Below are positions 38,119 through 48,358 of a stretch of 64,000 nucleotides of DNA, piece after piece (position 1 is the stretch's first letter; every line of letters begins with the position of its first letter). The stretch is from contig NZ_CP045144.1 in NCBI RefSeq assembly GCF_009223885.1, forward strand, positions 496,001-560,000. The letters run 5' to 3'. Origin of the DNA: Ancylobacter sp. TS-1. GTDB lineage: Bacteria > Pseudomonadota > Alphaproteobacteria > Rhizobiales > Xanthobacteraceae. The position numbers and the translations under genes were made by a program. Under the pieces are notes generated by a model. It saw only the letters and a program-made list of their open reading frames with translations. It did no database searches and was not told where the DNA came from.

Positions 38119-40398
38119 ATGGCCTATCCGCTACCCGAGAACGAGGCCGAGCGGCTCGCCGAGCTCCACTCGCTGGAGATTCTCGGCACCGGCCGCTCCG
38201 CTGCGCTGGAAGGTGTGTGCGTTCTGGCGCGGGAAATGCTCGACATTCCCAGCGCGGCGGTCGCTCTGGTCGATCGTGAACGCCAGTGGTTCAAGGCAGC
38301 GGCAGGAGTCGACTGGGAAGGCACCTCGCGCGAGCACTCCTTCAGCACATGGACCATCCTGTCATCCGACACGCTGGTCGTGCCGGACGCGTCCAAGGAT
38401 GCTCGTTTCGTCGACAACATCTACGTCACCGGCGAGCCGCGCATCCGCTTCTATGTCGGTGTGCCGCTGGCGCTTCGCTCCGGCTTGAACATCGGCACGC
38501 TCTGTCTCTGGGGCCCCGAGCCGCGCACGCCGACATCGGCCGAGATCGAGCTGGTCGGGCATCTGGCGCGGATCATCGTCGACCAGTTCCGCCTGCACGA
38601 GGCGACGCGGCGCACCAAGCGCGACCTGGACCACCGGCGGATCAGCCAGAGTCTGCTCGAGATGCAGAGCCGCGAGCTCTGGCGCCGCCAGAGCCTGCTG
38701 GCCCAGACCGAGCGGCTGGCCAGGGTCGGTGGCTGGGAATTCGACGTCGCGACCGAGCGCCTGAACTGGTCGGACGGCATCTACCGCATCTACGGGCTGA
38801 CGCCCGGCTTCGAGCCTGACACGGAGCGCGCGCTTTCCCATTTCCCGCCGGAAGCTCGGCTGCACTGGCAGAAGAAATTCAGCGCGGCGCTACGTCTGCG
38901 CGAGCCCTTCGAGATCGAACTGCCCTTCGTCGACGCGCATGGCAATCACCGGCTGGTGCGCAAGTCCTGCCAGGTGGAGACAGATGGCGACGTCGTGGTG
39001 CGCGCCTTCGGCATCCTGCAGGACGTGACCGAGCAGAAGGAAGCCGAGCAGCGCATGTGGCACATGGCCAACCATGACGCGCTCACCGGGCTGCCCAATC
39101 GCGGCCTGATGCGCGAGCGGCTGGAGGCGGCGCTGCGCCGTTCGCGCCGCTCGCAGCGCCAAGTCGGCGTGCTGTTGGTGGATCTCGACCAGTTCAAGGA
39201 CGTCAACGACACGCTCGGCCACGATGCCGGCGACGCGCTGCTGGTCGAGGCCGGCCGCCGGCTCAGCAACTGCATTGGCGACGCCGACATGGTGGCGCGG
39301 CTCGGTGGCGACGAGTTCATCGTGCTGCTGACGCGCATGGACAGCCCGACCGATGCGACCGTTGCCGCGCAGCACGTGCTGTCGGCGCTCAGCCTGCCCT
39401 TCAACTATCGCCGCTCGGCGCTTTCCTGCCGCGGCAGCATCGGCATCGCCGTCTCGCCGGAGCACGGCACCGACCCCTCGACGCTGCTCAAGAACGCCGA
39501 CATCGCGCTCTACCGGGCCAAGGGTGGCGGGCGGGGAATCGCGGTCGAGTACGACACCCGTATGCAGCAGGCGACCGAGAAGCGCATCCAGCTCTATGCC
39601 CGCGTGCGTCTGGCGCTGCGCAACGGGGAGTTCCAGCCCTACTACCAGCCGAAAGTGTCGCTGCGCACCGGCTCCATCGTCGGCTACGAGGCGCTCATGC
39701 GCTGGCGCCATCCGCGTCGGGGTTTGCTCGGCCCGCAGGATTTCGGTCAGATATTCGACGATGCGGACCTCGCCATCGTCGTCGGCGAGCGCCTTCTGGA
39801 GGCGACGACCCGCGACATGGCCAACTGGGTGGCCCAGGGCTGCGACTTCGGGCATGTCGCCATCAACGTCACCTCTTCCGAATTCGCGCGGGGCGGGCTG
39901 CCCGAGCGGGTGCTCGCGGCGCTCGACAAGGCGCGGCTGGAACACGGCCGCCTGACCATCGAGGTGACGGAAACCGTCTTCCTCGGCCGGGGAACCGACG
40001 TCGTGCGGCAAAGCCTGCAGACGCTGAACAATGCCGGCGTGCGCATCGCGCTCGACGATTTCGGCACCGGCTATGCCTCGCTGTCGCACCTCAAGCAGTT
40101 TCCTGTGGACCGCATCAAGATCGACCGCTCCTTCGTTCACGACATCGAGCACGACGTCGACGACGCCGCGATCGTGCGTGCCGTCATCCATCTGGGGCAG
40201 AGCCTCGGCATCGAGACGGTGGCGGAAGGCGTCGAGACGGCGGCGCAGGCCGCCTATCTGCGCGCCAATGGCTGCGATTTCGCGCAGGGCTTCCTGTACT
40301 CCAAGGCGCTGCCGGCCTCGCGCATTCCCGGCCTCATGCGCGGCTGGGATCCCGCCGGGGTGATGGGCGAGGGGCCGACCATCGACCTCGCGATCTGA
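38119..40398 (+). CDS. GAF-PAS-GGDEF-EAL cyclic-di-GMP signalling protein
   Basis: 759 residues from the ATG at 38119; the frame opens 33 codons upstream in unlikely sequence. Order: GAF domain (about 20-170), PAS with PAC (about 205-315, GWEFDVATERLNWSDGIYRIYG), GGDEF (LGGDEF at 395-400), EAL (EALMRW from ~522). The diguanylate cyclase motif is intact, but the inhibitory RxxD site is GDAD, so product inhibition at that site is probably lost. The EAL residues (EALMR, EVTETVF, DDFGTGYASL, EGVET) look complete, suggesting phosphodiesterase activity. No membrane segment is seen, so it is a soluble sensor. It is transcribed alone. Confidence 0.93.
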   Translation: MAYPLPENEAERLAELHSLEILGTGRSAALEGVCVLAREMLDIPSAAVALVDRERQWFKAAAGVDWEGTSREHSFSTWTILSSDTLVVPDASKDARFVDNIYVTGEPRIRFYVGVPLALRSGLNIGTLCLWGPEPRTPTSAEIELVGHLARIIVDQFRLHEATRRTKRDLDHRRISQSLLEMQSRELWRRQSLLAQTERLARVGGWEFDVATERLNWSDGIYRIYGLTPGFEPDTERALSHFPPEARLHWQKKFSAALRLREPFEIELPFVDAHGNHRLVRKSCQVETDGDVVVRAFGILQDVTEQKEAEQRMWHMANHDALTGLPNRGLMRERLEAALRRSRRSQRQVGVLLVDLDQFKDVNDTLGHDAGDALLVEAGRRLSNCIGDADMVARLGGDEFIVLLTRMDSPTDATVAAQHVLSALSLPFNYRRSALSCRGSIGIAVSPEHGTDPSTLLKNADIALYRAKGGGRGIAVEYDTRMQQATEKRIQLYARVRLALRNGEFQPYYQPKVSLRTGSIVGYEALMRWRHPRRGLLGPQDFGQIFDDADLAIVVGERLLEATTRDMANWVAQGCDFGHVAINVTSSEFARGGLPERVLAALDKARLEHGRLTIEVTETVFLGRGTDVVRQSLQTLNNAGVRIALDDFGTGYASLSHLKQFPVDRIKIDRSFVHDIEHDVDDAAIVRAVIHLGQSLGIETVAEGVETAAQAAYLRANGCDFAQGFLYSKALPASRIPGLMRGWDPAGVMGEGPTIDLAI

Positions 40399-40474
40399 CC
40401 CGCCGCCGCGCAGGTGGCTGCACCGAGGAGGCGTTCCTCTGGTATGGTTCGCCGGCTCGGAGGGATAGCACCAG

Positions 40475-42247
40475 ATGAAGTCAGTGAGTGCGGGCCGGAG
40501 CGGACGCAACGCGCCGCTCTATTCGAAGGGCGGTCCGCGGATTCCCAGCCGGATCGTCGAACTGTTCGACGCCTGCAGCCGTTCTGATCGCCGCGCCAGC
40601 CTGTTCCTTGTCGGGCTTTGCCTACTTGCGCTGCTGCCCGGCTTCTTCAGCATCCCGCCGGTCGACCGCAACGAGGCGCGTTTCGCGGAAATCTCGCGGC
40701 AGATGGTCGATACCGGGCATCTCGGCGAGACCCGGCTGGGCTGGGAGGTCAAGCGCACCCGCCCGATAGGCCAGCACTGGCTCCAGGCGGCTGTCGTCGC
40801 GGCGGCCGAGAAGGTCGGCATTTCCTCGGCGGATCGCCGTATATGGCTGTACCGGCTGCCGTCGCTGGCCAGCGCCATTGCCGCCGTGCTGCTCACTTTC
40901 TGGGCGGCGCTCGCCTTCACCCACCGCCGCGCCGCGATGCTGGCGGCGAGCCTGCTGGCCGGCAGCGTCGCCTTCAGCGTCGGCGGGCGGCTTGCCATCC
41001 CGGAAATGTCGCTTCTGGCGGCCACCGCTGCGATGATCGGGGCGCTGGGGCGGCTGTATCTTGCCGAGCGTCATGGCGAGGCCCTTGCGTACCCGGCGCA
41101 TTCCGGCGGCGACGGGCGGCTGGCGCTCATCTTCTGGGCGGCCCTTGCCTTCGGCCTTTTCGCCAAGGGGCTGATGACCCCCATTTATGTGATCCTGCCG
41201 CTGGCCGCGCTCACGCTGGTCGACCGCTCCGCGCGGTTCCTGCGGCGGGCCCGCTCCTATACCGGACTGGCGCTGATCCTGCTGGTGGCGGTGGGCTGGT
41301 TCCTGCTGCGCCGCTACGGCGCGGTCGACACGCAGGAGGCCGCCCTCGCGCGTGGCCTGATCGGGCGCGTGCTGCCCGACTATCCCGGCTTCACCGGCCC
41401 GCCGGGCTCCTATCTGCTGCTGTTCTGGGCGATGTTCTGGCCCGGCGCGCCGCTGGCGGCGCTGGCGGTTCCGATCATCTGGAAGGCCCGGCGTATCGGC
41501 GCCGTGCGCTTCCTGCTGGCCTGGATCCTGCCGGCATGGCTGCTCTTCGAACTGTGGCCAGTCAAGTTGCCGGCCTATGTGGGCCCGACCCTGCCGGCCA
41601 TTGCCATACTGATCGCCCTTGCCGTGGAGCGCGGCGCGATGGCGCTCGGCAATACGCGGCTGGCGCGCGTGCTCTGGCTCTGGCCGGTGATCGGCGCGGC
41701 CATCGCGGTGGCCGCGCTGCTCGGGCTCGCCGTCTTCGACCGCACCACCAGCGTGCTCGCCTGGCCGTTTCTCCTGCTCGGCTTCTTCGCGCTGGTGACG
41801 GCGGCCAGCTCGGTGCGCGAATATGGGGTGGAGAAGTCCGCCCTGCTGGCCATCGCCGGCATGCTGGTGTCGGGTTTCGGCGTGATGCAGCTCGTGCTGC
41901 CGAACCTGGACAGCTTCTGGCTCTCGCAGCGCATGGTCGCGGTCGCGGCGCAGGAGCCCTGTGCCGCCGGGGGCGGGGAGATCGAGGTCGCGTCCGCCGG
42001 CTATAGCGAGCCGAGCCTCGTCTTCCTGCTGCCTCGCCCGCCGCGCCTGCTCGACGGCGCGGCCGCCGCCGATTTCCTGAAGGAAGGCGGCTGCCGCGTC
42101 GTCTTCGTCGACCGGCGGCATGAGGCGCGCTTCGCCCGCCGGGCGGAGGCGCTCGGCCTGCGCATCCAGCGCGGCACCGAACTGCGGGGCCTCGCCTATG
42201 GCGACCTGCGCGAGGTGCGCATCACCGCCTACAGAAGCGGGTCCTGA
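40475..42247 (+). CDS. ArnT-like membrane glycosyltransferase (PMT/GT83-type)
   Basis: 590 residues, with GGAGGGA about 9 bases before the ATG. After a 35-residue basic tail come about eleven membrane segments. The first periplasmic loop carries the catalytic DRNEARFAEISRQMV motif (acidic residues as in ArnT and PMT enzymes), followed by RTRPIGQHWLQAA. A C-terminal soluble domain of ~120 residues is present. Relatives transfer sugars such as 4-amino-arabinose from undecaprenyl phosphate onto lipid A or other glycans. Donor and acceptor are unknown here. Its last 19 bases overlap the 3' end of metC on the other strand. Confidence 0.85.
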   Translation: MKSVSAGRSGRNAPLYSKGGPRIPSRIVELFDACSRSDRRASLFLVGLCLLALLPGFFSIPPVDRNEARFAEISRQMVDTGHLGETRLGWEVKRTRPIGQHWLQAAVVAAAEKVGISSADRRIWLYRLPSLASAIAAVLLTFWAALAFTHRRAAMLAASLLAGSVAFSVGGRLAIPEMSLLAATAAMIGALGRLYLAERHGEALAYPAHSGGDGRLALIFWAALAFGLFAKGLMTPIYVILPLAALTLVDRSARFLRRARSYTGLALILLVAVGWFLLRRYGAVDTQEAALARGLIGRVLPDYPGFTGPPGSYLLLFWAMFWPGAPLAALAVPIIWKARRIGAVRFLLAWILPAWLLFELWPVKLPAYVGPTLPAIAILIALAVERGAMALGNTRLARVLWLWPVIGAAIAVAALLGLAVFDRTTSVLAWPFLLLGFFALVTAASSVREYGVEKSALLAIAGMLVSGFGVMQLVLPNLDSFWLSQRMVAVAAQEPCAAGGGEIEVASAGYSEPSLVFLLPRPPRLLDGAAAADFLKEGGCRVVFVDRRHEARFARRAEALGLRIQRGTELRGLAYGDLREVRITAYRSGS

Positions 42248-43440
42248 GCGGCGCTGTGCGCGGCGAGCACCGCCAGCCCGCGTTCCAGATCGGCGATGAG
42301 GTCCGCCGGATCCTCCAGCCCGATATTCAGCCGGACGGCCGGGCCGCCCGGCTCCCAGCTTGTGGCGCTGCGGTAGTCGCTGCAGTCGAACGGGATGGCG
42401 AGGCTCTCGAATCCGCCCCAGCTATAGCCGAGTCCGAACAGGTCGAGGCTGTCGAGGAACGCATCCACGGCGGCCTTCGGGGCGGGTTGCAGGATGAAGC
42501 TGAACAGGCCGGACGCACCCTTGAAGTCGCGCTGCCAGATGGCATGGCCGGGATGCTCCGGCAGTGCCGGATGCAGCACCCGAAGCACTTCCGGGCGCTG
42601 CGACAGCCAGCGCGCCACCGTCAGTGCCGATTCCTGGTGGCGGGCCAGACGCACCGCCAGGGTGCGCAGCCCGCGCGCGCCGAGGAAAGCGTCCTCCGGT
42701 GCCACGGTGATGCCAAGGTCGCCATGGGTGAGCCTGAGCCGGCGGTAGGTGCGCGCATTGGCCGAGATGGTGCCGAGATTCAGGTCGGAATGGCCGCTGA
42801 TGTACTTGGTGCCAGCCTGGATCGAGATGTCGACGCCGAAATCGTGCGGCCGGAAGAACAGCGGCGTCGCCCAGGTGTTGTCGATCAGCGTGACCAGCCC
42901 GCGCTCGGCCGCCGCCGCCACAATGGCAGGCACGTCCTGCATCTCGAAAGACTGCGAACCGGGCGTCTCCATATAGATCGCGCGGGTATTCGGGCGGATC
43001 AGCGCGGCGATGTCGGCGCCGACCAGCGGGTCGTAATAGGTCGTCTCGACACCGGCCCGCCGCAGCACCTCGTCGCAGACGCGCCGTGTCGGCTGATAGG
43101 CGCTGTCGACCATCAGCAGGTGGTCGCCGGCTTCCAGCACCGACAGCAGCGCGACGCTGACGGCCGAGAGCCCCGACGGCGTGAGCACGACTCCGGCGCC
43201 GCCCTCGATCCGGGTCAGCGCGGTCTCCAGCCCCTCCACGGTCGGGTTGCCCCGCCGGCCATAGCTGTAGCGGCCCGTATGGCCCTCCAGATCGGCCACG
43301 GTGGGCGACAGCACGGTCGATCCGCGCACGATCGGGACGTTCACAAAACCGTCAAACCGCTGCGGATCGCGGCCCGCGAGAACGAGTTCGGTTTCAATCG
43401 AGAGATGAGGGGAGGCTTCGCCTTCTGGTTGATCTGCCAT
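42229..43440 (-). CDS. metC: Cystathionine beta-lyase
   Basis: 403 residues, Cys/Met-metabolism PLP family. It cleaves cystathionine to homocysteine, pyruvate and ammonia in methionine synthesis. Motifs: GRYSYGRRGNPTVEGLE, SGLSAVSVALLSVLEAGDH, VDSAYQPTRR, DNTWATPLFFRP, and the PLP lysine in QAGTKYISGHSDL. The WGGFESL segment and VRLNIGLEDPADLI near the end are typical of MetC. It is divergent from aapJ with 286 bases between the starts, in which I see no clear operator. Confidence 0.92.
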   Translation of the reverse strand: MADQPEGEASPHLSIETELVLAGRDPQRFDGFVNVPIVRGSTVLSPTVADLEGHTGRYSYGRRGNPTVEGLETALTRIEGGAGVVLTPSGLSAVSVALLSVLEAGDHLLMVDSAYQPTRRVCDEVLRRAGVETTYYDPLVGADIAALIRPNTRAIYMETPGSQSFEMQDVPAIVAAAAERGLVTLIDNTWATPLFFRPHDFGVDISIQAGTKYISGHSDLNLGTISANARTYRRLRLTHGDLGITVAPEDAFLGARGLRTLAVRLARHQESALTVARWLSQRPEVLRVLHPALPEHPGHAIWQRDFKGASGLFSFILQPAPKAAVDAFLDSLDLFGLGYSWGGFESLAIPFDCSDYRSATSWEPGGPAVRLNIGLEDPADLIADLERGLAVLAAHSAAQDPLL

Positions 43441-43726
43441 TCCTGCTGCCTGCTAGCTGGGTCCGAAGCGGCGCCATTGGGAAAGCAGCGCCCGCCTGCC
43501 GTCAAGCGCTTGACCGGACCGGAATAGGGGGTTCTGATGACCCTGCGTCTGTTGTTGCGGTGGTGGCCGGCGGTCGATCCTCGGGTCGCGTCTGACGAAG
43601 GAAGTAGGAATGTTCCGCTCCCTCACGCCCCTTACGGCATGCGAATTGCTTTTCACATCGCCCGTGCCGACCGCATGCCTCGCGGCGGACACGTCAGCTC
43701 AAAACCGAATGAAGAAGGCAGCCAAC

Positions 43727-44749
43727 ATGAAACGCCTCCTCTCCACCTTCGCCCTCGCGGGTGCCTTCGGTCTGTGCGCCTTCGGCGCGCAGGCCGCGAC
43801 CAAGCTCGAGCAGGTGAAGGCCAAGGGCTTCATCCAGTGCGGCGTCAGCCAGGGTCTCCCGGGCTTCTCCAATCCTGACGACAAGGGCAACTGGACGGGC
43901 CTCGACGTGGACTTCTGCCGTGCCGTCGCTGCTGCGGTGTTCGGCGATGCCACCAAGGTCAAGTTCACCCCGCTTTCCGCCAAGGACCGCTTCACCGCCC
44001 TGCAGTCCGGCGACATCGACATTCTGTCGCGCAACACCACCTGGACGATCACCCGCGACACCTCGCTGGGCCTGAACTTCACCGGCGTGACCTATTACGA
44101 CGGCCAGGGCTTCCTGATCCGCAAGGACAAGAAGGTCAATTCGGCCATGGAGCTGTCGGGCGCCTCGGTCTGCACCCAGACCGGCACCACCACCGAGCAG
44201 AACCTCGCCGACTTCTTCCGCGCCAACAACATGACCTATGAGGTCATCGCCTTCGCCACCAACGACGAAGTGGTCAAGGCCTACGACGCGGGCCGCTGCG
44301 ACGTGCTCACCACCGACCGTTCGGGCCTCGCCGGCGAGCGTCTCAAGCTGACCAACCCGGACGACCACATCGTTCTGCCCGAGATCATCTCGAAGGAGCC
44401 GCTCGGCCCGGTGGTCGCCCATGGCGACGACCAGTGGTTCGACATCGTGAAGTGGGTGCTGAACGCGCAGCTGAACGCCGAAGAGCTTGGCGTCACCTCC
44501 AAGAATGTCGACGAGCAGCTCAAGTCCACCGCCAACCCCGAGATCAAGCGCCTGCTGGGCACCGAGGGCAAGTATGGCGAGGGCATGGGCATCGGCAATG
44601 ACTGGGCCTTCTTCATCATCAAGCAGATTGGCAATTACGGCGAGATGTACGACCGCAATGTCGGCCCCGACACCCCGCTGAAGCTCGCCCGCGGCGTCAA
44701 CGCGCTGTGGAACAAGGGCGGCCTGCAATACGCCCCGCCGATCCGCTGA
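43727..44749 (+). CDS. aapJ: General L-amino acid ABC transporter binding protein
   Basis: 340 residues from the ATG at 43727 (AGAAGG 9 bases upstream); earlier in-frame ATGs lie in unlikely sequence. The signal peptide ends at AQA-ATK. It is a type II amino-acid binding protein of the AapJ/BztA family: VKAKGFIQCGVSQGLPGFSNPD, LDVDFCRAVAAAVFGD, DILSRNTTWTITRD, DVLTTDRSGLAGER. It captures a broad range of L-amino acids in the periplasm. It is followed by a strong terminator before aapQ, which would raise binding-protein expression over the membrane parts. Confidence 0.95.
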   Translation: MKRLLSTFALAGAFGLCAFGAQAATKLEQVKAKGFIQCGVSQGLPGFSNPDDKGNWTGLDVDFCRAVAAAVFGDATKVKFTPLSAKDRFTALQSGDIDILSRNTTWTITRDTSLGLNFTGVTYYDGQGFLIRKDKKVNSAMELSGASVCTQTGTTTEQNLADFFRANNMTYEVIAFATNDEVVKAYDAGRCDVLTTDRSGLAGERLKLTNPDDHIVLPEIISKEPLGPVVAHGDDQWFDIVKWVLNAQLNAEELGVTSKNVDEQLKSTANPEIKRLLGTEGKYGEGMGIGNDWAFFIIKQIGNYGEMYDRNVGPDTPLKLARGVNALWNKGGLQYAPPIR

Positions 44750-44759
44750 TCCACGCATT

Positions 44760-44797
44760 CGAGGCTCCCGGCATGTGTCGGGAGCCTCGTTCTTTTC
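44760..44797 (+). terminator. Intrinsic terminator/attenuator between aapJ and aapQ
   Basis: A perfect 11-bp stem CGAGGCTCCCG / CGGGAGCCTCG (44760-44770 with 44779-44789), 8-base loop, then TTCTTTT. It lies 10 bases after the aapJ stop and about 70 bases before aapQ. Partial read-through would explain an operon with excess binding protein. Confidence 0.85.
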
Positions 44798-44865
44798 CGG
44801 GTGAAGCCGACGGCACGTTCGGACCCCGGCAAGGCAATGGGCCTCGAAAAGGGGCGAGGGGGACT

Positions 44866-46056
44866 ATGACGGACCTTGTTGAGCACGCCCCGGCGCGTGC
44901 AAAGAGTTCATTCATCAACGATCCCAAAGTGCGCAGCATAGGGCTGCAGATCATCGCCCTGATCGTGGTCGTGGTGCTCGGCTGGATGTTCGCCGACAAT
45001 GCGCGCGAAAATCTTGCGGCGCAGAAGATCGCCACCGGCTTCGGCTTTCTCGACAACACCGCCGGCTTTGGCATCAACCAGACGCTGATCCCCTACAGCG
45101 AAACCTCGACCTATGGCCGCGCCTTCGTCGTCGGCCTGCTCAACACCATTCTGGTCGCCGTGGTCGGCATCATCCTCGCCACCGTCATCGGCTTCCTTGT
45201 CGGCATCGGCCGGCTCTCCAAGAACTTCGTCGTCCGGCTCATCTCGACCATCTATGTCGAGGTGCTGCGCAACCTGCCGCCGCTGTTCCAGATCCTGTTC
45301 TGGTATCTCGCCGTGCTGAGCGCGATGCCGAACCCGCGCCAGAGCATCAACCTGCTCGACGAGGTGTTCATTTCCAATCGCGGCATCATCATTCCGCGCC
45401 CGCTGTTCGGCGAAGGAACAGGCCTCGTGCTGTGGGCCATGGGTCTCGCCCTGATCTGCGCCATCCTGTTCGGCCACTGGGCCGCGGCGCGCCAGGAGGA
45501 GACCGGCCGGCGGCTGCCGGTGCTGTGGGTCAATCTCTCCCTGCTCATCGGCCTGCCGATGATCGCGATGATCATCACCGGCTTCCCGATCACCTTCGAG
45601 CGGCCCGAGCTCAAGGGGTTCAACTTCGTCGGCGGCATCCGGGTCATTCCCGAATTCGTCGCGCTGACGGTCGCGCTCGCCACCTATACTGCGGCCTTCA
45701 TCGCGGAGAATGTGCGCTCCGGCATCCAGGCGGTGAGCCACGGACAGACCGAGGCGGCGCATTCGCTCGGCCTGCGCAACGGCCAGACGCTGCGCCTCGT
45801 CATCATCCCCCAGGCGATGCGGGTGATCATTCCCCCGCTCACCAGCCAGTATCTCAACCTCACCAAGAACTCGTCGCTCGCGGTCGGCATCGGCTATCCC
45901 GATCTCGTCGCGGTGTTCGCCGGCACGACGCTGAACCAGACCGGCCAGGCGATCGAGATCATCGCCATCACCATGGGCGTCTATCTCGTGCTGTCGATCA
46001 TTACCTCGGTGATCATGAACTCGTACAACAAGCGCGTCGCGCTGGTGGAACGGTGA
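44866..46056 (+). CDS. aapQ: General L-amino acid ABC transporter permease AapQ
   Basis: 396 residues from the ATG at 44866 with GGCGAGGGGG upstream. It is a HisM-family permease enlarged by an extra loop, as in AapQ/BztB: YGRAFVVGLLNTILVAVVGIILATVIGF starts the permease core, EVLRNLPPLFQILFWY follows, and the EAA loop is SGIQAVSHGQTEAAHSLGL. About eight membrane segments. It forms the channel with AapM. AapM starts 10 bases after its stop. Confidence 0.95.
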   Translation: MTDLVEHAPARAKSSFINDPKVRSIGLQIIALIVVVVLGWMFADNARENLAAQKIATGFGFLDNTAGFGINQTLIPYSETSTYGRAFVVGLLNTILVAVVGIILATVIGFLVGIGRLSKNFVVRLISTIYVEVLRNLPPLFQILFWYLAVLSAMPNPRQSINLLDEVFISNRGIIIPRPLFGEGTGLVLWAMGLALICAILFGHWAAARQEETGRRLPVLWVNLSLLIGLPMIAMIITGFPITFERPELKGFNFVGGIRVIPEFVALTVALATYTAAFIAENVRSGIQAVSHGQTEAAHSLGLRNGQTLRLVIIPQAMRVIIPPLTSQYLNLTKNSSLAVGIGYPDLVAVFAGTTLNQTGQAIEIIAITMGVYLVLSIITSVIMNSYNKRVALVER

Positions 46057-46066
46057 GGGCGTGGCC

Positions 46067-47443
46067 ATGAGCTTGACCTTCGACGACGGCACCTTCATCC
46101 GCACCGACCTGGTGGCGCCGCTGCCCCCGCCGCGCCGTCAGATCGGCGTCGTCGGCTGGGTGCGGGAGAACCTGTTCTCCAGTGTGCTCAATACGGTGCT
46201 GACCATTTGCGGCATCCTGCTGGTTGCCTGGGTGGTGCCCCCCTTCGTGCGCTTCATGATCATCGACGCGGTGTGGACCGGCGAGAACCGCGAGGCCTGC
46301 CTCGGGCCGGATGTCGGCGCCTGCTGGCCCTTCATCCATGCCAAGTTCGGCCAGCTGATCTACGGCTTCTATCCCATCGACCAGCGCTGGCGGCCCGACA
46401 TCGTCTTCGCGGCGGGCATTCTCCTCATGGTGCCGCTGCTGGTGCCGAGCTGGCCGTTCAAGCGGCTGAACTCGCTGCTGTTCTTCGTGCTCTATCCGGT
46501 CGTGTCCTTCGTGCTGCTGACCGGCGGCAACATCGACGCCTCGGCGTTCCTGTTCGAGCATTTCGGCCTGATCCACGCCCTGGTCGGCGACGTGACCGTC
46601 GCCGGCGTCAACGCTACTTTCTGGGTCGACTACGTGCTGACCGCCGTCGCGGTGGCGGCGCTGGTCGGCGGCCTCCTGGCGCTGCTCGGCGGCAGCGGGA
46701 CGGGGGCGGCGCGGACCACGCTCTGGGTGTTCCTCGCCTTTGGCGCGCTGGTGCTGGTCTGGGATATCGACTTCGGGCTCGAATATGTGGAGACCCGCCA
46801 GTGGGGCGGCCTGCTGGTGACGCTGGTCATCGCGGTGACGGGCATCGTCGCCTCGCTGCCGCTCGGCATTCTGCTCGCCCTCGGCCGGCGCTCGCAGATG
46901 CCGATCGTGCGGCTGCTCTCGGTGGTCTTCATCGAGTTCTGGCGCGGCGTGCCGCTCATCACCGTGCTGTTCTTCGCCACCTACATGCTGCCGCTGTTCC
47001 TGCCGCAGGGCACCAACCCGGACGCCCTGCTGCGGGCGCTGGTCGGCGTCGCCCTGTTCTCGGCGGCCTACATGGCCGAGGTGGTGCGCGGCGGCCTGCA
47101 GGCGATCTCGAAGGGGCAGTACGAGGGCGCGATGGCGATGGGGCTGAGCTGGAGCCAGATGATGCGGCTCATCATCCTGCCGCAGGCGCTCACCCTGGTC
47201 ATTCCGGGCATCGTGAACAGCTTCATCAGCCTGTTCAAGGACACCACGCTGGTGCTGATCGTGTCGATCTTCGACTTCCTCGGCCAGCTTCGCGCCTCCT
47301 TCACCGATCCCAACTGGGCCTCGCCGGTGACGCTCTATACGGGCTTCGCCTTTGCGGGCTTGGTCTACTTCCTCTTCTGCTTTGGCATGTCGCGCTACTC
47401 CCTGTTCGTGGAGCGGCGCCTCAACACATCTCACCGGCGCTGA
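46067..47443 (+). CDS. aapM: General L-amino acid ABC transporter permease AapM
   Basis: 458 residues from the ATG at 46067; a GTG two codons earlier is possible. It is a larger HisM-type permease with several additional N-terminal membrane segments. The core has GIVASLPLGILLALGRRSQMPI, VVFIEFWRGVPLITVLFF and the EAA loop GGLQAISKGQYEGAMAMGL. It pairs with AapQ. AapP starts 15 bases after its stop. Confidence 0.95.
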   Translation: MSLTFDDGTFIRTDLVAPLPPPRRQIGVVGWVRENLFSSVLNTVLTICGILLVAWVVPPFVRFMIIDAVWTGENREACLGPDVGACWPFIHAKFGQLIYGFYPIDQRWRPDIVFAAGILLMVPLLVPSWPFKRLNSLLFFVLYPVVSFVLLTGGNIDASAFLFEHFGLIHALVGDVTVAGVNATFWVDYVLTAVAVAALVGGLLALLGGSGTGAARTTLWVFLAFGALVLVWDIDFGLEYVETRQWGGLLVTLVIAVTGIVASLPLGILLALGRRSQMPIVRLLSVVFIEFWRGVPLITVLFFATYMLPLFLPQGTNPDALLRALVGVALFSAAYMAEVVRGGLQAISKGQYEGAMAMGLSWSQMMRLIILPQALTLVIPGIVNSFISLFKDTTLVLIVSIFDFLGQLRASFTDPNWASPVTLYTGFAFAGLVYFLFCFGMSRYSLFVERRLNTSHRR

Positions 47444-47458
47444 CGGAGACGAAAACCC

Positions 47459-48256
<798 letters not shown>

Positions 48257-48288
48257 GCGGGACCGGCCGCCACTCGCATGCGTCCACA

Positions 48289-48321
48289 TGCCGGAAGCCG
48301 CGATAAAGCGTGCTTCCGGCA
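48289..48321 (+). terminator. Hairpin after aapP, possible terminator
   Basis: A perfect 10-bp stem TGCCGGAAGC / GCTTCCGGCA (48289-48298 with 48312-48321) and a 13-base loop, 32 bases after the aapP stop. There is no T run, so termination would need Rho, or it only protects the 3' end. Confidence 0.45.
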
Positions 48322-48358
48322 CGCCGCGCGGCAGCCGGGGCCCGGCGTGGATGTCTCA

